From: CAYVUV01 sp964455095
GTDB lineage: Bacteria > Desulfobacterota > Binatia > HRBIN30 > CADEER01
Assembly (NCBI GenBank): GCA_964455095.1
Contig: CAYVUV010000153.1
Location: forward strand, 7,214 to 71,213
Length of the DNA: 64,000 nt
Direction of reading: 5' to 3'
Shown: positions 1-11,950 of the stretch, in pieces
Layout: every line of letters starts with the position of its first letter
Position numbering within the stretch: the stretch's first letter is position 1
The notes under the pieces: model-generated
Told to the model about the DNA's origin: nothing
The model's input: only the letters and a program-made list of their open reading frames with translations
Databases searched by the model: none
Program-made: the position numbers and the translations under genes

Positions 1-1862
1 CCTCCGTCGCGTCGCCGACCCGCACCGCCACCGCGACGGTGACGCCAACCCACACCTCGACCCGTTCGCCGAGCGCCACTCCGACCCAGACGCCGTCGGC
101 CACGCCCACCGCGACATCGACCCCCACGCCCACGGCCACGCCAACGCGGACGCCGACGACGACGCCGACCGGTACTCCCACGCGCACCGCCACCGGCACG
201 CCGACGATCACGCCGACGCCCACGGCGTCGGTCACGCCGACACCGACCGTGCGCTGCGGCGACGGCGTCATCGGTCCGACCGAGCAGTGCGACGACGGCA
301 ATACCCGCCCCGGAGACTGCTGTTCGGCGACCTGCCGGTTCGAGTCGGCGCAGGTCATCTGCCGCCCCGCGGCCGGCCCATGCGACCTCGCCGAGCGCTG
401 CACGCCGACGAGCGCGACCTGTCCAGTCGATCGCAAGGCCAACGACGGCACCGCTTGCGACGACGACAACCCGTGTAGCGGGCCCGGCATCTGCCGCATG
501 GAGCAGTGCATCAACACGACGTCGATCACCGAATGCCGCGCCGTCGCCGACGGCTGTTGCCCGGAATTCCCCCCGCGCGCGTGCAGCCGGACCAATGATG
601 GCGACTGCAAACGCATCGAAACCGGCCAACAGGCGGTGACGCAGCCGACATCGGATCAGGGCGCGGTGGCGACGGGCGACCTCAACGGCGACCGCGCCAG
701 CGATCTGATCGAAGGGGACTCGCGCACCACCGCCATGGTCACACTGGTCAACGACGGGCAGGGCAACCTGCGGCCATCCGGCGCCGGCGCGGTCGGCGCT
801 GGTGAGGCGGGATTTGCCGACGTGGCGGGCGCCGACCTCAACGGCGACGGCCACGTCGATGCCGTCGGCACGCTGCCTGATACGCACGAGTTGGCGTTCT
901 TTCCCGGCGACGGCTCGGGCGCGCTGGCGGTGGGTCCGCGCAGCGCCGTCGGCGCGGCCGCGAGCCGACTGGTGTTGCGCGACCTCACTGGCGACGGTGT
1001 GCTCGACGCCGTCGCGGCCACCGACGACGGCGTCGTCATCCTGCGCGGCCTCGGCGACGGCGGCTTCGCGCGGCTGGCGTCGGCGGGCGCGGACGTGTTG
1101 ATCGCCGACGTGGCGGTCGAGGACGTCGACGCCGACGGGCTCCTCGACGTCATCGCGGCGTTGCCGGAGGGGAACTCCGTACGCGTGTTCCTCGGCCGCG
1201 CCGGCGGCGCGCTGGTCGAGGGGCCGAGCCTGGCCTCGAATCAACCCGTCGCGCTGGTCAGCGGCGACTTCGACGGCGACGCGCGCGCCGATCTCGCCGT
1301 CGCCAGCGCCAGCGATCGCGCCTTGACGATCTACCGCGGCACGCGCGACGGCTTTGCGGCCACGCCGCTGAGCCGCCTCGCCGATGTCGCGCTGACGCGC
1401 CTGCTGCGCGCCGATCTGAACGGCGACGGGCGCGCCGACCTCGTCGGCCTGGAGGCCGAGAGCGGCCGCGCGCTGACGTTCCTCGGCCGCGGCGACGGCA
1501 CGTTCGACGATGCCGCGGCGGGCGCCCCGGTGGTCAGCGCGGGCACGCCGGCGCGCGGCCTGGCCGTCGCCGACCTCAACGGCGATCTCTTGCCCGACAT
1601 CCTGGTCAGCGCGCCGCAGCTGGTCATCGGCACCATCGGCAGCAGCGGGCCGGCGGTCCTGGCTGGCGACGCGACCGGGGAGGGTTTCGTCAATGAGCTC
1701 GACCGCGCGCAATTGGCCGCCGAGCTCTTCGACGGCGACGGCACCGACGCCCTGAGCTGCGCCGGCGGCGCCACGGCGAGCGCCGCGGGCGCGGACGGCA
1801 ACCGCGACGGGCATCTCGATGCAGCCGACGTGGTCGGTGTCGCGCGCGGGGTGCCACAGTGA
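1..1862 (+). CDS. Secreted FG-GAP repeat protein with Thr-Pro linker and dockerin-like tail (5' partial)
   Basis: The frame is open to the left edge, so the true start and any signal peptide lie outside the window; the GTG at 39 is only the first internal start codon. The visible part begins with about 75 residues of Thr/Pro repeats, a typical surface linker. A Cys-rich segment follows (CGDGVIGPTEQCDDGN and further Cys), which resembles the myxobacterial disulfide repeat (DUF4215 type). Next come about seven FG-GAP/VCBS calcium-binding repeats of the form DLNGDGxxD, which build a beta-propeller. The C-terminus has two dockerin-like loops (GDATGEGFVNELD and GNRDGHLDAAD). It probably acts as an extracellular or cell-surface protein; no ligand can be named. 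It is followed by a palindromic repeat rather than by an operon partner. The domain assignment is firm and the function unknown. Confidence 0.85.
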   Translation, partial: SVASPTRTATATVTPTHTSTRSPSATPTQTPSATPTATSTPTPTATPTRTPTTTPTGTPTRTATGTPTITPTPTASVTPTPTVRCGDGVIGPTEQCDDGNTRPGDCCSATCRFESAQVICRPAAGPCDLAERCTPTSATCPVDRKANDGTACDDDNPCSGPGICRMEQCINTTSITECRAVADGCCPEFPPRACSRTNDGDCKRIETGQQAVTQPTSDQGAVATGDLNGDRASDLIEGDSRTTAMVTLVNDGQGNLRPSGAGAVGAGEAGFADVAGADLNGDGHVDAVGTLPDTHELAFFPGDGSGALAVGPRSAVGAAASRLVLRDLTGDGVLDAVAATDDGVVILRGLGDGGFARLASAGADVLIADVAVEDVDADGLLDVIAALPEGNSVRVFLGRAGGALVEGPSLASNQPVALVSGDFDGDARADLAVASASDRALTIYRGTRDGFAATPLSRLADVALTRLLRADLNGDGRADLVGLEAESGRALTFLGRGDGTFDDAAAGAPVVSAGTPARGLAVADLNGDLLPDILVSAPQLVIGTIGSSGPAVLAGDATGEGFVNELDRAQLAAELFDGDGTDALSCAGGATASAAGADGNRDGHLDAADVVGVARGVPQ

Positions 1863-1903
1863 GCGTCTGTGTCCCGTTCGCTCTGGTTTCCCCTCTCTCC
1901 TCA

Positions 1904-2003
1904 GGTCCCCCTCCTTTCCAAGGAGGGGCTAGGGGAGGTAGCTCTTCGATGCCGGGGACAAGTTTAACCTCCCCCCTGGCCCCTCCTTGGTAAGGAGGGG
2001 GAC
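1904..2003. repeat. Palindromic intergenic repeat, family A, two inverted arms
   Basis: The left arm (1904-1939) contains the near-perfect hairpin CCCCTCCTTTCCAAGGAGGGG followed by CTAGGGGAGGT. The right arm (1967-2003) is an inverted copy. The same sequence recurs at 7962-8052 and 13514-13549. It sits between a stop codon and the next start, as REP/MITE-like elements do. Confidence 0.85.
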
Positions 2004-2061
2004 AAGACGCCCTGCCGTTTGACGAACTCCTGAGGATCGTTCCAGATTGACGCTGCAGCGC

Positions 2062-3810
2062 ATGGCAGAAGCACAAGAAGTGACGGCCGGCCCCGTCGGC
2101 CCCCTGTTCGCGGATTTCCGCATCGTCAGCAAGCTCGGCGAGGGGGCGATGGGCACGGTGTACTACGCGCACCAGCTCAGCCTCGATCGGCCGGTGGCGC
2201 TGAAGGTGTTGGCGGCGCATGTTGCGGCCAATAGCGATTTCGTCGAGCGCTTCTACCGCGAGGCGCGCATCTCCGCCAAGCTCGATCACCCCAACATCGT
2301 GCGCGGTCTGGCCGTCGGCACGGAGGGTGGCCTGTACTACTTCGCCATGGAGCTGGTCGAGGGTGAGAGCGTCGACCACGTGCTCGGCCGCCGCGGCAAG
2401 CTGCCGATCGGCGATGCGGTCAAGATCGTGCTCGACGTCGGCCGCGCGCTGGTGCACGCCGAGGCCAAGGGGCTGGTGCACCGCGACATAAAGCCGGCCA
2501 ACATCATGGTCACGCGCGCCGGCGTGGTGAAGCTCGCCGATCTCGGGCTCGCCAAGACCACCGCCGACGACAGCGGCCTGACGCAGACCGGCGTGCTGTT
2601 CGGCACCCCGTCGTACATGGCGCCGGAGCAGGTACAGAACGCCAAGGGCGTCGACATCCGCTGCGACATCTACGCCCTCGGCGTCACGCTCTATCATCTC
2701 GTCACCGGCCAGAAGCCGTTCAGCGGCAAGACGATGTACGACATGCTGGCAGCGAAGGAGAAGGGCCAGTGCGAGCCGGCGCGTCGACACAATCCCGATG
2801 TCCCGCGCCCGCTCGAGCGCGTCATCGACCGCATGATGGCGCCGGATCCCAACCGGCGCTACGCCACCGCAGCCGAGCTGGTCAGCGCGCTCGAAGCGAC
2901 GCACACGGCAAGCGCGACGCTCTCCTTTCTTTCGGCCGGTTCCGACGGCAGCCAGGTCACCGTCACGGCACCGCCGAGCGTGCCGCCGCGCCGTGGGCGC
3001 GCGGCGAGCGGACCGCTTCGCCTGACGCTGCTGGCGGCGCTGGCGTTGGCGCTGGCCGGTGGCGGCTACGCGCTGTGGCGCAAGCAAGCGGTGGTGTCGG
3101 ACGCTGCCCCCCCGGCCGCGGTGCCGATTGCGGCACTGCCGGCCGCCGCGGCGGCCGGCGATGCGCCGCGCGTCAATCGGTTCCTGACGCGCGCGTTCGC
3201 CGAGCTCGGCGGCGGCGATGCGGCCGAAGCGCATCGGGTGTTGTCGCAGGGCCTCGAGCGCTATCCGGGCGCCGCCGTGCTCGAGCGCGCGCTGGCCGAG
3301 CTGGAACGCGGCACCCTGGTGCTGTTTCAGTTCCAGACACCGGAGGAAACGGCGCCGCTCGCGGCGGTGTGGTCGGCGGAGGGCGTCGCGCTCAGCCAAC
3401 AGGACAACTACCGCTTCGCGGTCGTGACCAGCTCGCCGTGCTTTCTCTACGCCTTCCAGGTCGACGAGCGGCCGAGTGTGTCGCGCGTGTTTCCCAACCC
3501 GCAGTTCTCCACCAGCGGCAACCCGCTGCGCGCGGCGCAGGTGTACTGGCTGCCCGAGGAGGGGAAGGACCCCAGCCAATCGTGGATGCACCTCGACGAC
3601 TTCGTCGGCACCGAGCGCATCTATTTCGTCGCCCTGACGAAGCCGCTGCGCGATCCCGACGCCGTCGGCGAGCAGTTGCTCAGCGAACCCGCCGCCGCGC
3701 GCGCGGCGCTGCGGCAGCGCCCGGGTGAGTTCGTCAGCGTCGGGGCCACCGGGGCGGCGCCGTGCTTTACCGACGGGGCGGTGCAGGAGTTCACGTTTCG
3801 CCATCAGTAA
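2062..3810 (+). CDS. Membrane-anchored Ser/Thr protein kinase with C-terminal DUF4384-like domain
   Basis: The product is a PknB/Hanks-type kinase. Numbered from the upstream TTG at 2047, the Gly loop LGEGAMGTVY is at about 30-39, the VALK lysine at 53, the catalytic loop HRDIKPAN at about 145-152 with Asp147, the DLG metal site at Asp165, and APEQ marks the activation segment. All catalytic residues are intact. I chose the ATG at 2062 over the TTG because the extra five residues look non-functional. A single hydrophobic segment (about 320-345) separates the cytoplasmic kinase from an outer region. That region ends in a DUF4384-like domain (about 430-545) with a V-F-P-N-P-Q motif that matches the next gene. 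It is followed by the OmpA-DUF4384 and TPR-CHAT genes on the same strand, suggesting a common signalling pathway. Its phospho-Thr products could be read by the FHA proteins at 11060 and 15056, which is inference. Confidence 0.9.
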   Translation: MAEAQEVTAGPVGPLFADFRIVSKLGEGAMGTVYYAHQLSLDRPVALKVLAAHVAANSDFVERFYREARISAKLDHPNIVRGLAVGTEGGLYYFAMELVEGESVDHVLGRRGKLPIGDAVKIVLDVGRALVHAEAKGLVHRDIKPANIMVTRAGVVKLADLGLAKTTADDSGLTQTGVLFGTPSYMAPEQVQNAKGVDIRCDIYALGVTLYHLVTGQKPFSGKTMYDMLAAKEKGQCEPARRHNPDVPRPLERVIDRMMAPDPNRRYATAAELVSALEATHTASATLSFLSAGSDGSQVTVTAPPSVPPRRGRAASGPLRLTLLAALALALAGGGYALWRKQAVVSDAAPPAAVPIAALPAAAAAGDAPRVNRFLTRAFAELGGGDAAEAHRVLSQGLERYPGAAVLERALAELERGTLVLFQFQTPEETAPLAAVWSAEGVALSQQDNYRFAVVTSSPCFLYAFQVDERPSVSRVFPNPQFSTSGNPLRAAQVYWLPEEGKDPSQSWMHLDDFVGTERIYFVALTKPLRDPDAVGEQLLSEPAAARAALRQRPGEFVSVGATGAAPCFTDGAVQEFTFRHQ

Positions 3811-3821
3811 CGGGATGAGAC

Positions 3822-3932
3822 GATCGACCAATGCGGAGACACCCTTCGACGGGCTCAGGGTGAGCGGAAGAAGTCTTGTATGAAATCAATGCCCCAACCG
3901 CTCGGGCTGAGCTCGTCGAAGCCTCGTTCCGG
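3822..3932. repeat. Palindromic intergenic repeat, family B, copy 1
   Basis: The inverted arms are CCTTCGACGGGCTCAGGGTG and CTCGGGCTGAGCTCGTCGAAG, separated by a spacer. Both the arms and the flanks match the copy at 11972-12080, including the leading GATCGA(C/T)CAATGCG segment. An open frame runs through it from 3876, but the strong ribosome-binding site lies downstream at 3943, so I did not annotate that frame as coding. Confidence 0.85.
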
Positions 3933-3956
3933 AGAGTTTCACCAAGGAGGCTGTCG

Positions 3957-5018
3957 ATGAGTGTGTGGCGTGTGATGGTGGTCGCGCTGGCGTTGGTGCT
4001 GGCCGGGCCGGCGCGCGGCGAGGAGCCGGCGGGAAACAAATCGCTCGAGGACATTGTCGGCGGTCTGATCGGCGCGGAGGGCGAGCGCGGCTTCAAGAAG
4101 CCGGCAGCACCCGGCGCGCCGGAGACGGCGGGGGCGGCGGCGCCCAACCCGCGCGTCGCGGTGCCGATCCAGTTCGAGTACAACTCGGCGGAGATCAGCC
4201 CGAGCTCGCAGGCGCAGCTCGAGACCATCGCGCAGGCGCTCAACAGCGAGCAGTTGCGCAGCTTCCGCATTCGTATCGAAGGCCACACCGACGACCGCGG
4301 CAGTGCCGAGTACAATCAGTCGCTCTCCGATCGACGCGCCAACGCCGTGCGCCGGTATTTGATCGAACGCCTGGGGGTGACGCCGTCGCGGCTCGAGGCG
4401 CGCGGGTACGGCGAGAGCCGGCCGCTGGCCGGCGTGTCGCAGGAGACCGAAGAGGGGCGGGCGCAGAACCGGCGCGTCGAGCTCGTCAACTTGAGCCTCG
4501 GCTCGACGGCCAAGGCGGCGCCGGCTGCCGCCGCGCCGGCGGCCAAGCCCTCGGTGCGCGTCGTGGTGAACTATAAGAAGGAAGGGCGAGTGCAGGTGCT
4601 CGAGCCCGGCGGCGCCCTGGCCTCCAACGAGGAGTACCGCATTACCTTCACGCCGGGGCAGAACGGGTACGTGTACCTCTACCAGATCGATTCGACCGGC
4701 AAGGTGCAGCCCATCTTTCCGAACCCCGATCTGTCGCCGCTCGACAACCCGGTCGAGGCCCAGCGCAAGTACGCGGTGCCGCCCGACGAGCAGTGGCTGA
4801 AGCTCGACGCCAACCGCGGCGAGGAGCAGATCGTCGCCATCGCGTCGAAGAACAAGCTCGCCGATCCCAAAGGCGCCGCCTTTGCCGCTTGGGATCAGGG
4901 CGCCGATGCGCTTGGTGGCACGGCGTCGCGCGGTGTCGCGCCCGTCCCGCGTCCGGGCCGCGCCGCCGGCGGCGGCGAGGACATGTTCATGTACCGGTTG
5001 CCGTTCAAACACCAGTAG
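3957..5018 (+). CDS. Secreted OmpA-type peptidoglycan-binding protein with DUF4384 domain
   Basis: The ATG at 3957 follows an AAGGAGG at 3943-3949 and begins a clear signal peptide (residues 1-22, ending PARG before EEPAG), giving 353 aa. A longer frame from 3876 passes through a repeat and is rejected. Residues about 60-175 form an OmpA C-terminal domain, with FEYNSAEIS, EGHTDDRGSAEYNQSLSDRRA and LEARGYGESRP, which binds diaminopimelate in peptidoglycan. An Ala/Pro linker leads to a DUF4384-like domain (about 200-305) with IFPNPDLSPLDNP, the same core seen at the end of the upstream kinase. It ends 3 nt before the TPR-CHAT start, so the two are probably co-transcribed. It likely holds a DUF4384 module against the cell wall. 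Whether it meets the outer part of the kinase is inference. Confidence 0.88.
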   Translation: MSVWRVMVVALALVLAGPARGEEPAGNKSLEDIVGGLIGAEGERGFKKPAAPGAPETAGAAAPNPRVAVPIQFEYNSAEISPSSQAQLETIAQALNSEQLRSFRIRIEGHTDDRGSAEYNQSLSDRRANAVRRYLIERLGVTPSRLEARGYGESRPLAGVSQETEEGRAQNRRVELVNLSLGSTAKAAPAAAAPAAKPSVRVVVNYKKEGRVQVLEPGGALASNEEYRITFTPGQNGYVYLYQIDSTGKVQPIFPNPDLSPLDNPVEAQRKYAVPPDEQWLKLDANRGEEQIVAIASKNKLADPKGAAFAAWDQGADALGGTASRGVAPVPRPGRAAGGGEDMFMYRLPFKHQ

Positions 5019-5021
5019 GGC

Positions 5022-7886
5022 ATGCCGGTGCCCGCCGAGCGGTGTCGGGCCGCGGCCCTGGCGATCGCGGCGTGTCTCTCCTTCGGCTCGAGCGCCTGGG
5101 CGCAGGACGACGCGGAGCGCGCCGCGGCCCTGTACGCGCAGGGCAAGTACGACGAGGCGGTTGCGATCGACGAGCGCGTGCTGGCGGCGCGCGAACGCGC
5201 CCTCGGGCCCGACCATGCCGACGTGGCGCAGGCCCTGACCGACCTGGCGCGCGCCTACCGCGCCGCCGGGCTCTACGACAAGGCGCTGGCGGCGGCGCAG
5301 CGTGCGGTGGCGCTGCGCGAACGAGCGGGCGGGGCCGACGCCGTGCCGGCGCAGGTGGTACTCGCCGACGTCTACAACAGCCTCGGTGACGCCGCGGCGG
5401 CGCGACCGGTGGCGCAGCGCGCGTTGGCGGCGGCCGAAGCCCGCGGCCGGGCGCATCCGGACACGGCGCGCGCGCTCGATACGCTGGCCGAGGCCTACCG
5501 CGGTGTCGGTGATTTCGCCCAGGCCTTGCCGGCGGCGCAGCGCGGCCTGGCGATCCGCGAGCAGGCGCTCGGCGCCAATGATCCCGAGACGGCGGAGTCG
5601 CTCAACGAAGTGGCGCTGATCTACGCCGGCATGCGCGACTACGATGCCGCCCTGCCGCTGTACGAGCGCGCCCTGGCCATTCGCGAAAGGGCGCTGGGCG
5701 CGCAACATCCGCGCACGGCCGAATCGCTCAACAATCTCGCCGCGTTGTACTGGGCGCTCAAGGAATACGATCGCGCCCTGCCGCTGTTCACGCGCGCCCT
5801 CGACGTCAAACGCGTCGCCCTGGGTGCGAATCACCCCGCCACCGCCACGGCGCTGACCAACCTGGCCGAGCTCTACCGCGCCCGCGGCGATCGCGCCCGC
5901 GCGCAGGATTTCATGCAGCAGGCCCTGCGCGCCTGGGAAGGTGGCGCCGGTCCGAATCACCCGCACACCGCCAGCGCGCTGAACAATCTGGCCGGGCTGT
6001 ACTGGACGGCCGGCGACTACAAGCAGGCGGAGCCGCTCCTGCAGCGCGCCGCGGCGATCTGGCAGAAGGCGTTCGGGCCCGACCATCCCGATACGGCGCG
6101 AGCGCAGAACCTGCTCGCGGCGTTCTACCAGAGCACCGGCGACGACCGCCGCGCCCTCGCGCTCTATCGCGACGGCTTGCGCGCCGAGGACCGCACGCTG
6201 GCGAATGTGTTCAGCATCGCCTCCGAAGAGCAGAAGCTCGGCTTCGTCGAGCGCACGCAAGGGCACTACTTCGCGGCCCTGTCGCTGATCCAACGCCGCT
6301 TTCGCGACGATCCCGCCGCCGTGCGCTTCGGGCTCGAGCTGGTGCTGCGGCGCAAGGGCATTGTGCTCGATGCCCAGTCGCGCGCGCAGGAGGCGATGGC
6401 GCGGCTGATGAGCGGCGCGACGCTGGCGGCCTGGCAGCGCCTGACCGACTTGCGCAGCGACCTCGCCAAGCGGCTGCTGAGCGGGCCCGGCCAGCAGGAC
6501 CCGGCCGCCTACCGCGCCCAGCTCGAGGCGATGCAGGCGTCGATCGAGCGCGAGGAAGAACGGCTCAGTCAACAGAGCGGGCTGGTGGCGCAGGATCTCG
6601 CCCAGCGCCAGGTGACGGCGGCGCAGCTTGCCGGCCGGTTACCGCCCGGCGCGGTGCTGGCGGAGTTCGTGCGCATTCGCGATTGGGATCCGCGCGGTGT
6701 CGTCTGGTCGCCGACGTCGCGCTATCTGGCCTTCATTCTCACCGCCGACGACCGCGTCGCGCTGATCGATCTCGGCGCCGCCGAGCCCATCGACGCGGAG
6801 GTCGGCGCGGCGCTGACCGAGATCAAGAACCCCGACTTTCTCAAGAGCATCTCCGGCTACGTGCAGCGCACCGACGCCGCACTGGCCAGGCTCTACGCTT
6901 CTGTCGTGCAGCCGGTGCAGGGCGCGACCAGCGCCCGGCGCCTGATCGTCAGCCCCGACGGCGAGCTGAACAAGGTGCCGTTCGCCGCCTTGCGCACGCC
7001 GGCGGGGCGCTATCTGACCGAGGAAATGCCGCTGTCGTACGTCGCCAGTGGGCGCGATCTGGTGCGGGGCGCGAGCGGGCTGCAGCCCAGCGTGACGCTA
7101 TTGCTGGTCGCCGACCCGGCATTCGACGAGCGCCGCCGGCAGGCGGGCGGCGAGCCCGCGCTGCGGGCGATCGCCTACCGCGGCTTCACCTACCCGCGCT
7201 TGCCGGGCACGGCCGAGGAAGCGCAGGTGATCCCGCGCTTGCTGCACGGGACGATGACCGTTCTCGAAGGAGCCAAGGCGACGGAGTCGGCGGTGCGCGC
7301 GGCGCATTCGCCCAGGATTCTGCACCTGGCGACGCACGGCTTCTTTCTCGAGGACGATCCCGCCGAGGCGTCCTTGCCGAGCCCGCTCGGGCGTCTCGGC
7401 AGCGGCCGCTTTCGCGGCGGGCCGGCGGGTCCGATGGTGCGCTCGGGCCTGGCGCTGGCGGGGGCCAACCACGCGGCCGAGATCGCCCGCGGCGACGACG
7501 GGATCCTCACCGCGCTCGAGGTGACGGGCATGGACCTGCACGCCACCGATCTCGTCGTGCTCTCGGCCTGCGAGACGGCGCTCGGGCACGTCGCCGTCGG
7601 CGAGGGCGTCTACGGCCTGCGGCGCGCCTTTGTCCTCGCCGGCGCGCGCAACCTCGTCATGAGCCTCTGGCAGGTGAACGACAAGATCACGCGCGATCTG
7701 ATGGAACGCTTCTACCGCGCCTACGCCAACGGCGACGCGCCGGGCGACGCGCTGCGCGCCGCGCAGCTCGAGACCATCGCCTTCCTGCGCACCAAGACGG
7801 CCGCCAGCGCCGGCGGCGAGGGCGTCGCGCCAGTGAACCTGTGGGCCCCGTTCATCCTGCAGCAAGCCGGCGGGGCCGGCGGATGA
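5022..7886 (+). CDS. Secreted TPR-repeat protein with C-terminal CHAT (caspase-like) peptidase domain
   Basis: The 954-aa product starts 3 nt after the OmpA-DUF4384 gene. An N-terminal signal-like segment ends near FGSSAWAQ. Residues about 30-395 hold eight or more TPR units of the kinesin-light-chain type (ALxIRExALGxxHPxTAxSLNNLAxLY). A helical linker precedes a CHAT domain (about 640-950). The catalytic His772 lies in LATHGFF and Cys850 in VVLSACETALG, so the clan CD dyad is intact. The LRRAFVLAGARNLVMSLWQV block is also typical. CHAT-TPR proteins are common in bacteria and some are proteases activated by partner proteins; the substrate here is unknown. Export is predicted from the N-terminus, which would place the protease outside the cytoplasm next to the OmpA protein. 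Confidence 0.9.
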   Translation: MPVPAERCRAAALAIAACLSFGSSAWAQDDAERAAALYAQGKYDEAVAIDERVLAARERALGPDHADVAQALTDLARAYRAAGLYDKALAAAQRAVALRERAGGADAVPAQVVLADVYNSLGDAAAARPVAQRALAAAEARGRAHPDTARALDTLAEAYRGVGDFAQALPAAQRGLAIREQALGANDPETAESLNEVALIYAGMRDYDAALPLYERALAIRERALGAQHPRTAESLNNLAALYWALKEYDRALPLFTRALDVKRVALGANHPATATALTNLAELYRARGDRARAQDFMQQALRAWEGGAGPNHPHTASALNNLAGLYWTAGDYKQAEPLLQRAAAIWQKAFGPDHPDTARAQNLLAAFYQSTGDDRRALALYRDGLRAEDRTLANVFSIASEEQKLGFVERTQGHYFAALSLIQRRFRDDPAAVRFGLELVLRRKGIVLDAQSRAQEAMARLMSGATLAAWQRLTDLRSDLAKRLLSGPGQQDPAAYRAQLEAMQASIEREEERLSQQSGLVAQDLAQRQVTAAQLAGRLPPGAVLAEFVRIRDWDPRGVVWSPTSRYLAFILTADDRVALIDLGAAEPIDAEVGAALTEIKNPDFLKSISGYVQRTDAALARLYASVVQPVQGATSARRLIVSPDGELNKVPFAALRTPAGRYLTEEMPLSYVASGRDLVRGASGLQPSVTLLLVADPAFDERRRQAGGEPALRAIAYRGFTYPRLPGTAEEAQVIPRLLHGTMTVLEGAKATESAVRAAHSPRILHLATHGFFLEDDPAEASLPSPLGRLGSGRFRGGPAGPMVRSGLALAGANHAAEIARGDDGILTALEVTGMDLHATDLVVLSACETALGHVAVGEGVYGLRRAFVLAGARNLVMSLWQVNDKITRDLMERFYRAYANGDAPGDALRAAQLETIAFLRTKTAASAGGEGVAPVNLWAPFILQQAGGAGG

Positions 7887-7890
7887 CGTT

Positions 7891-8052
7891 CATCCCCCCT
7901 CCTTATCCAAGGAGGGACTTTGCCCGACAATTCGCAAATACAATTCCTCTCCCGGAGCTCCGGTCCCCCTCCTTTCCAAGGAGGGGTTAGGGGAGGTAGC
8001 TTTTTGAATCGCTATCCAAGAACGACCTCCCCCTAACCGAAAGGAGGGGGAA
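7891..8052. repeat. Palindromic intergenic repeat, family A, copy 2 with partial extra arm
   Basis: A partial arm at 7894-7916 (CCCCTCCTTATCCAAGGAGGG) is followed by a full arm at 7962-7997. A shortened inverted arm lies at 8025-8052, which lacks the inner CCTCCTTGG part. It separates the plus-strand CHAT gene from the convergent glucosidase and could help end both transcripts. Confidence 0.85.
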
Positions 8053-8088
8053 CTGATGAAGAAGGATGGTAACAGAAGGAACGATTGG

Positions 8089-10785
<2,697 letters not shown>

Positions 10786-11059
10786 CGTCGCCCTCCAGCA
10801 GTGCCAGCCGAGTGCGATCTGCGACGGCGGCGACAGCGGGCACGCGCCCCCGTCGCCGTGTCGAATCCCCCTCGACGATCACCCGCGCAACCTGTCGCGC
10901 TGCTCTTAGCGCGCCCCCGGTGCCTGTGACAAACGACACACACGGTGCGGGGCTGGCCGGGGTCGACCGAGCATTGATCGAACGGCGCCCGCGCAGTATA
11001 GGCCAGGGGCCATGATCCTCCTGTCCTTCCACCCTCTGCGACAGGCGTTCGGCTGAACG

Positions 11060-11950
11060 ATGGACGACGACCGCCGCCCGGCTACGGTCATCTTCGCCGA
11101 CATCAGCGGCAGCGTCGGGATCTACGCGACCAAGGGCGACACGGTCGCGTTTCAGCTCAACAACACGTGCCTGCAGATCCTCGAGGCCGAGGTGCGCCGC
11201 TGCAAAGGCCAGGTGATCAAGCGGGCTGGTGATGCGATCCTGGCGATCTTCGAATGCGCCGAGGAGGCGGTGCAGGCTGCGGCCTTGATGGTCGCGGCGG
11301 CCGGCGAGCCGGCCAGCGGGCTCGGCACGCACGGCGTGCGCGTGCGGGTCGGCATCAGTCACGGTCCGGTCGTGCGCTCGCAGGGCGACGTCTACGGCGA
11401 TCAGGTGAACATCGCGGCGCGCCTGGTGTCGATCGCCGGGCCGGACGAGATTCTGCTCTCCGGCGCCGTGTACGAAGCATTGCCCGCGGCGGCGCGTGTT
11501 CCCGCGCACCTGATCGACGAGCTGTCGCTGCGCGGCCGACCGTTATCGGTGCCGGCGTACCGCTATCTGTGGCGGGTCGAGGACGCGACGCTCAGCGTGC
11601 CGGGCCGCCTGCCGGTTGCGCGCGCGGTGCTCACCCTGTCGCGCGGTGCCGATACCTTCGTCGTCGACCAGGAGCGCCCCAAGCTGCGCATCGGCCGCGC
11701 GCCCGACAACGATCTCGTGCTCGGCCGCGGCATTGTCTCGCGCTATCACGCCGAGATCGCCCTGCGCGGGGACAAGTTCACCCTCGCCGACCGCAGCACC
11801 AACGGCACCGAGGTGCGCGTCGACGGCGGCCCGGTGGTGCGCATCTGCCGCGACGAGATGATGCTGGTCGGCAAGGGCCAGATCGCCATGGGCGAAGCCG
11901 CCGGCGAGGCGCTGCGCTACGAGATCGGCGTACAATTCGATGAGGGCTAG
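11060..11950 (+). CDS. Class III adenylate/guanylate cyclase with C-terminal FHA domain
   Basis: The 296-aa protein is predicted to be soluble. The cyclase domain (about 5-165) has metal Asp14 in FADISG, Lys54 and Asp58 in KRAGDAILAIF, and the VNIAARL block with Asn117 and Arg121, so the catalytic set looks complete. An FHA domain follows (about 207-285) with Gly-Arg at 212-213, SRYH at 227-230 and RSTNGTEV at 245-252, all canonical phospho-Thr-binding positions. The fusion suggests that nucleotide cyclisation is tied to a Thr-phosphorylated partner. A Ser/Thr kinase lies 7 kb upstream, and a protein with cNMP-binding and FHA domains 3 kb downstream. ATP versus GTP specificity cannot be settled from the sequence. 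The last bases overlap the start of the next gene. Confidence 0.9.
   Translation: MDDDRRPATVIFADISGSVGIYATKGDTVAFQLNNTCLQILEAEVRRCKGQVIKRAGDAILAIFECAEEAVQAAALMVAAAGEPASGLGTHGVRVRVGISHGPVVRSQGDVYGDQVNIAARLVSIAGPDEILLSGAVYEALPAAARVPAHLIDELSLRGRPLSVPAYRYLWRVEDATLSVPGRLPVARAVLTLSRGADTFVVDQERPKLRIGRAPDNDLVLGRGIVSRYHAEIALRGDKFTLADRSTNGTEVRVDGGPVVRICRDEMMLVGKGQIAMGEAAGEALRYEIGVQFDEG

Noticed and set aside
39..260. Possible DNA tandem repeat or satellite in the Thr-Pro region
   Set aside because: The repetitive codons are a low-complexity protein linker and vary in sequence, so there is no fixed unit or CRISPR-like spacing.
3876..3956. Upstream extension of the OmpA-DUF4384 gene
   Set aside because: It is translated from repeat family B, has no ribosome-binding site, and the downstream ATG has AAGGAGG and a clean signal peptide.
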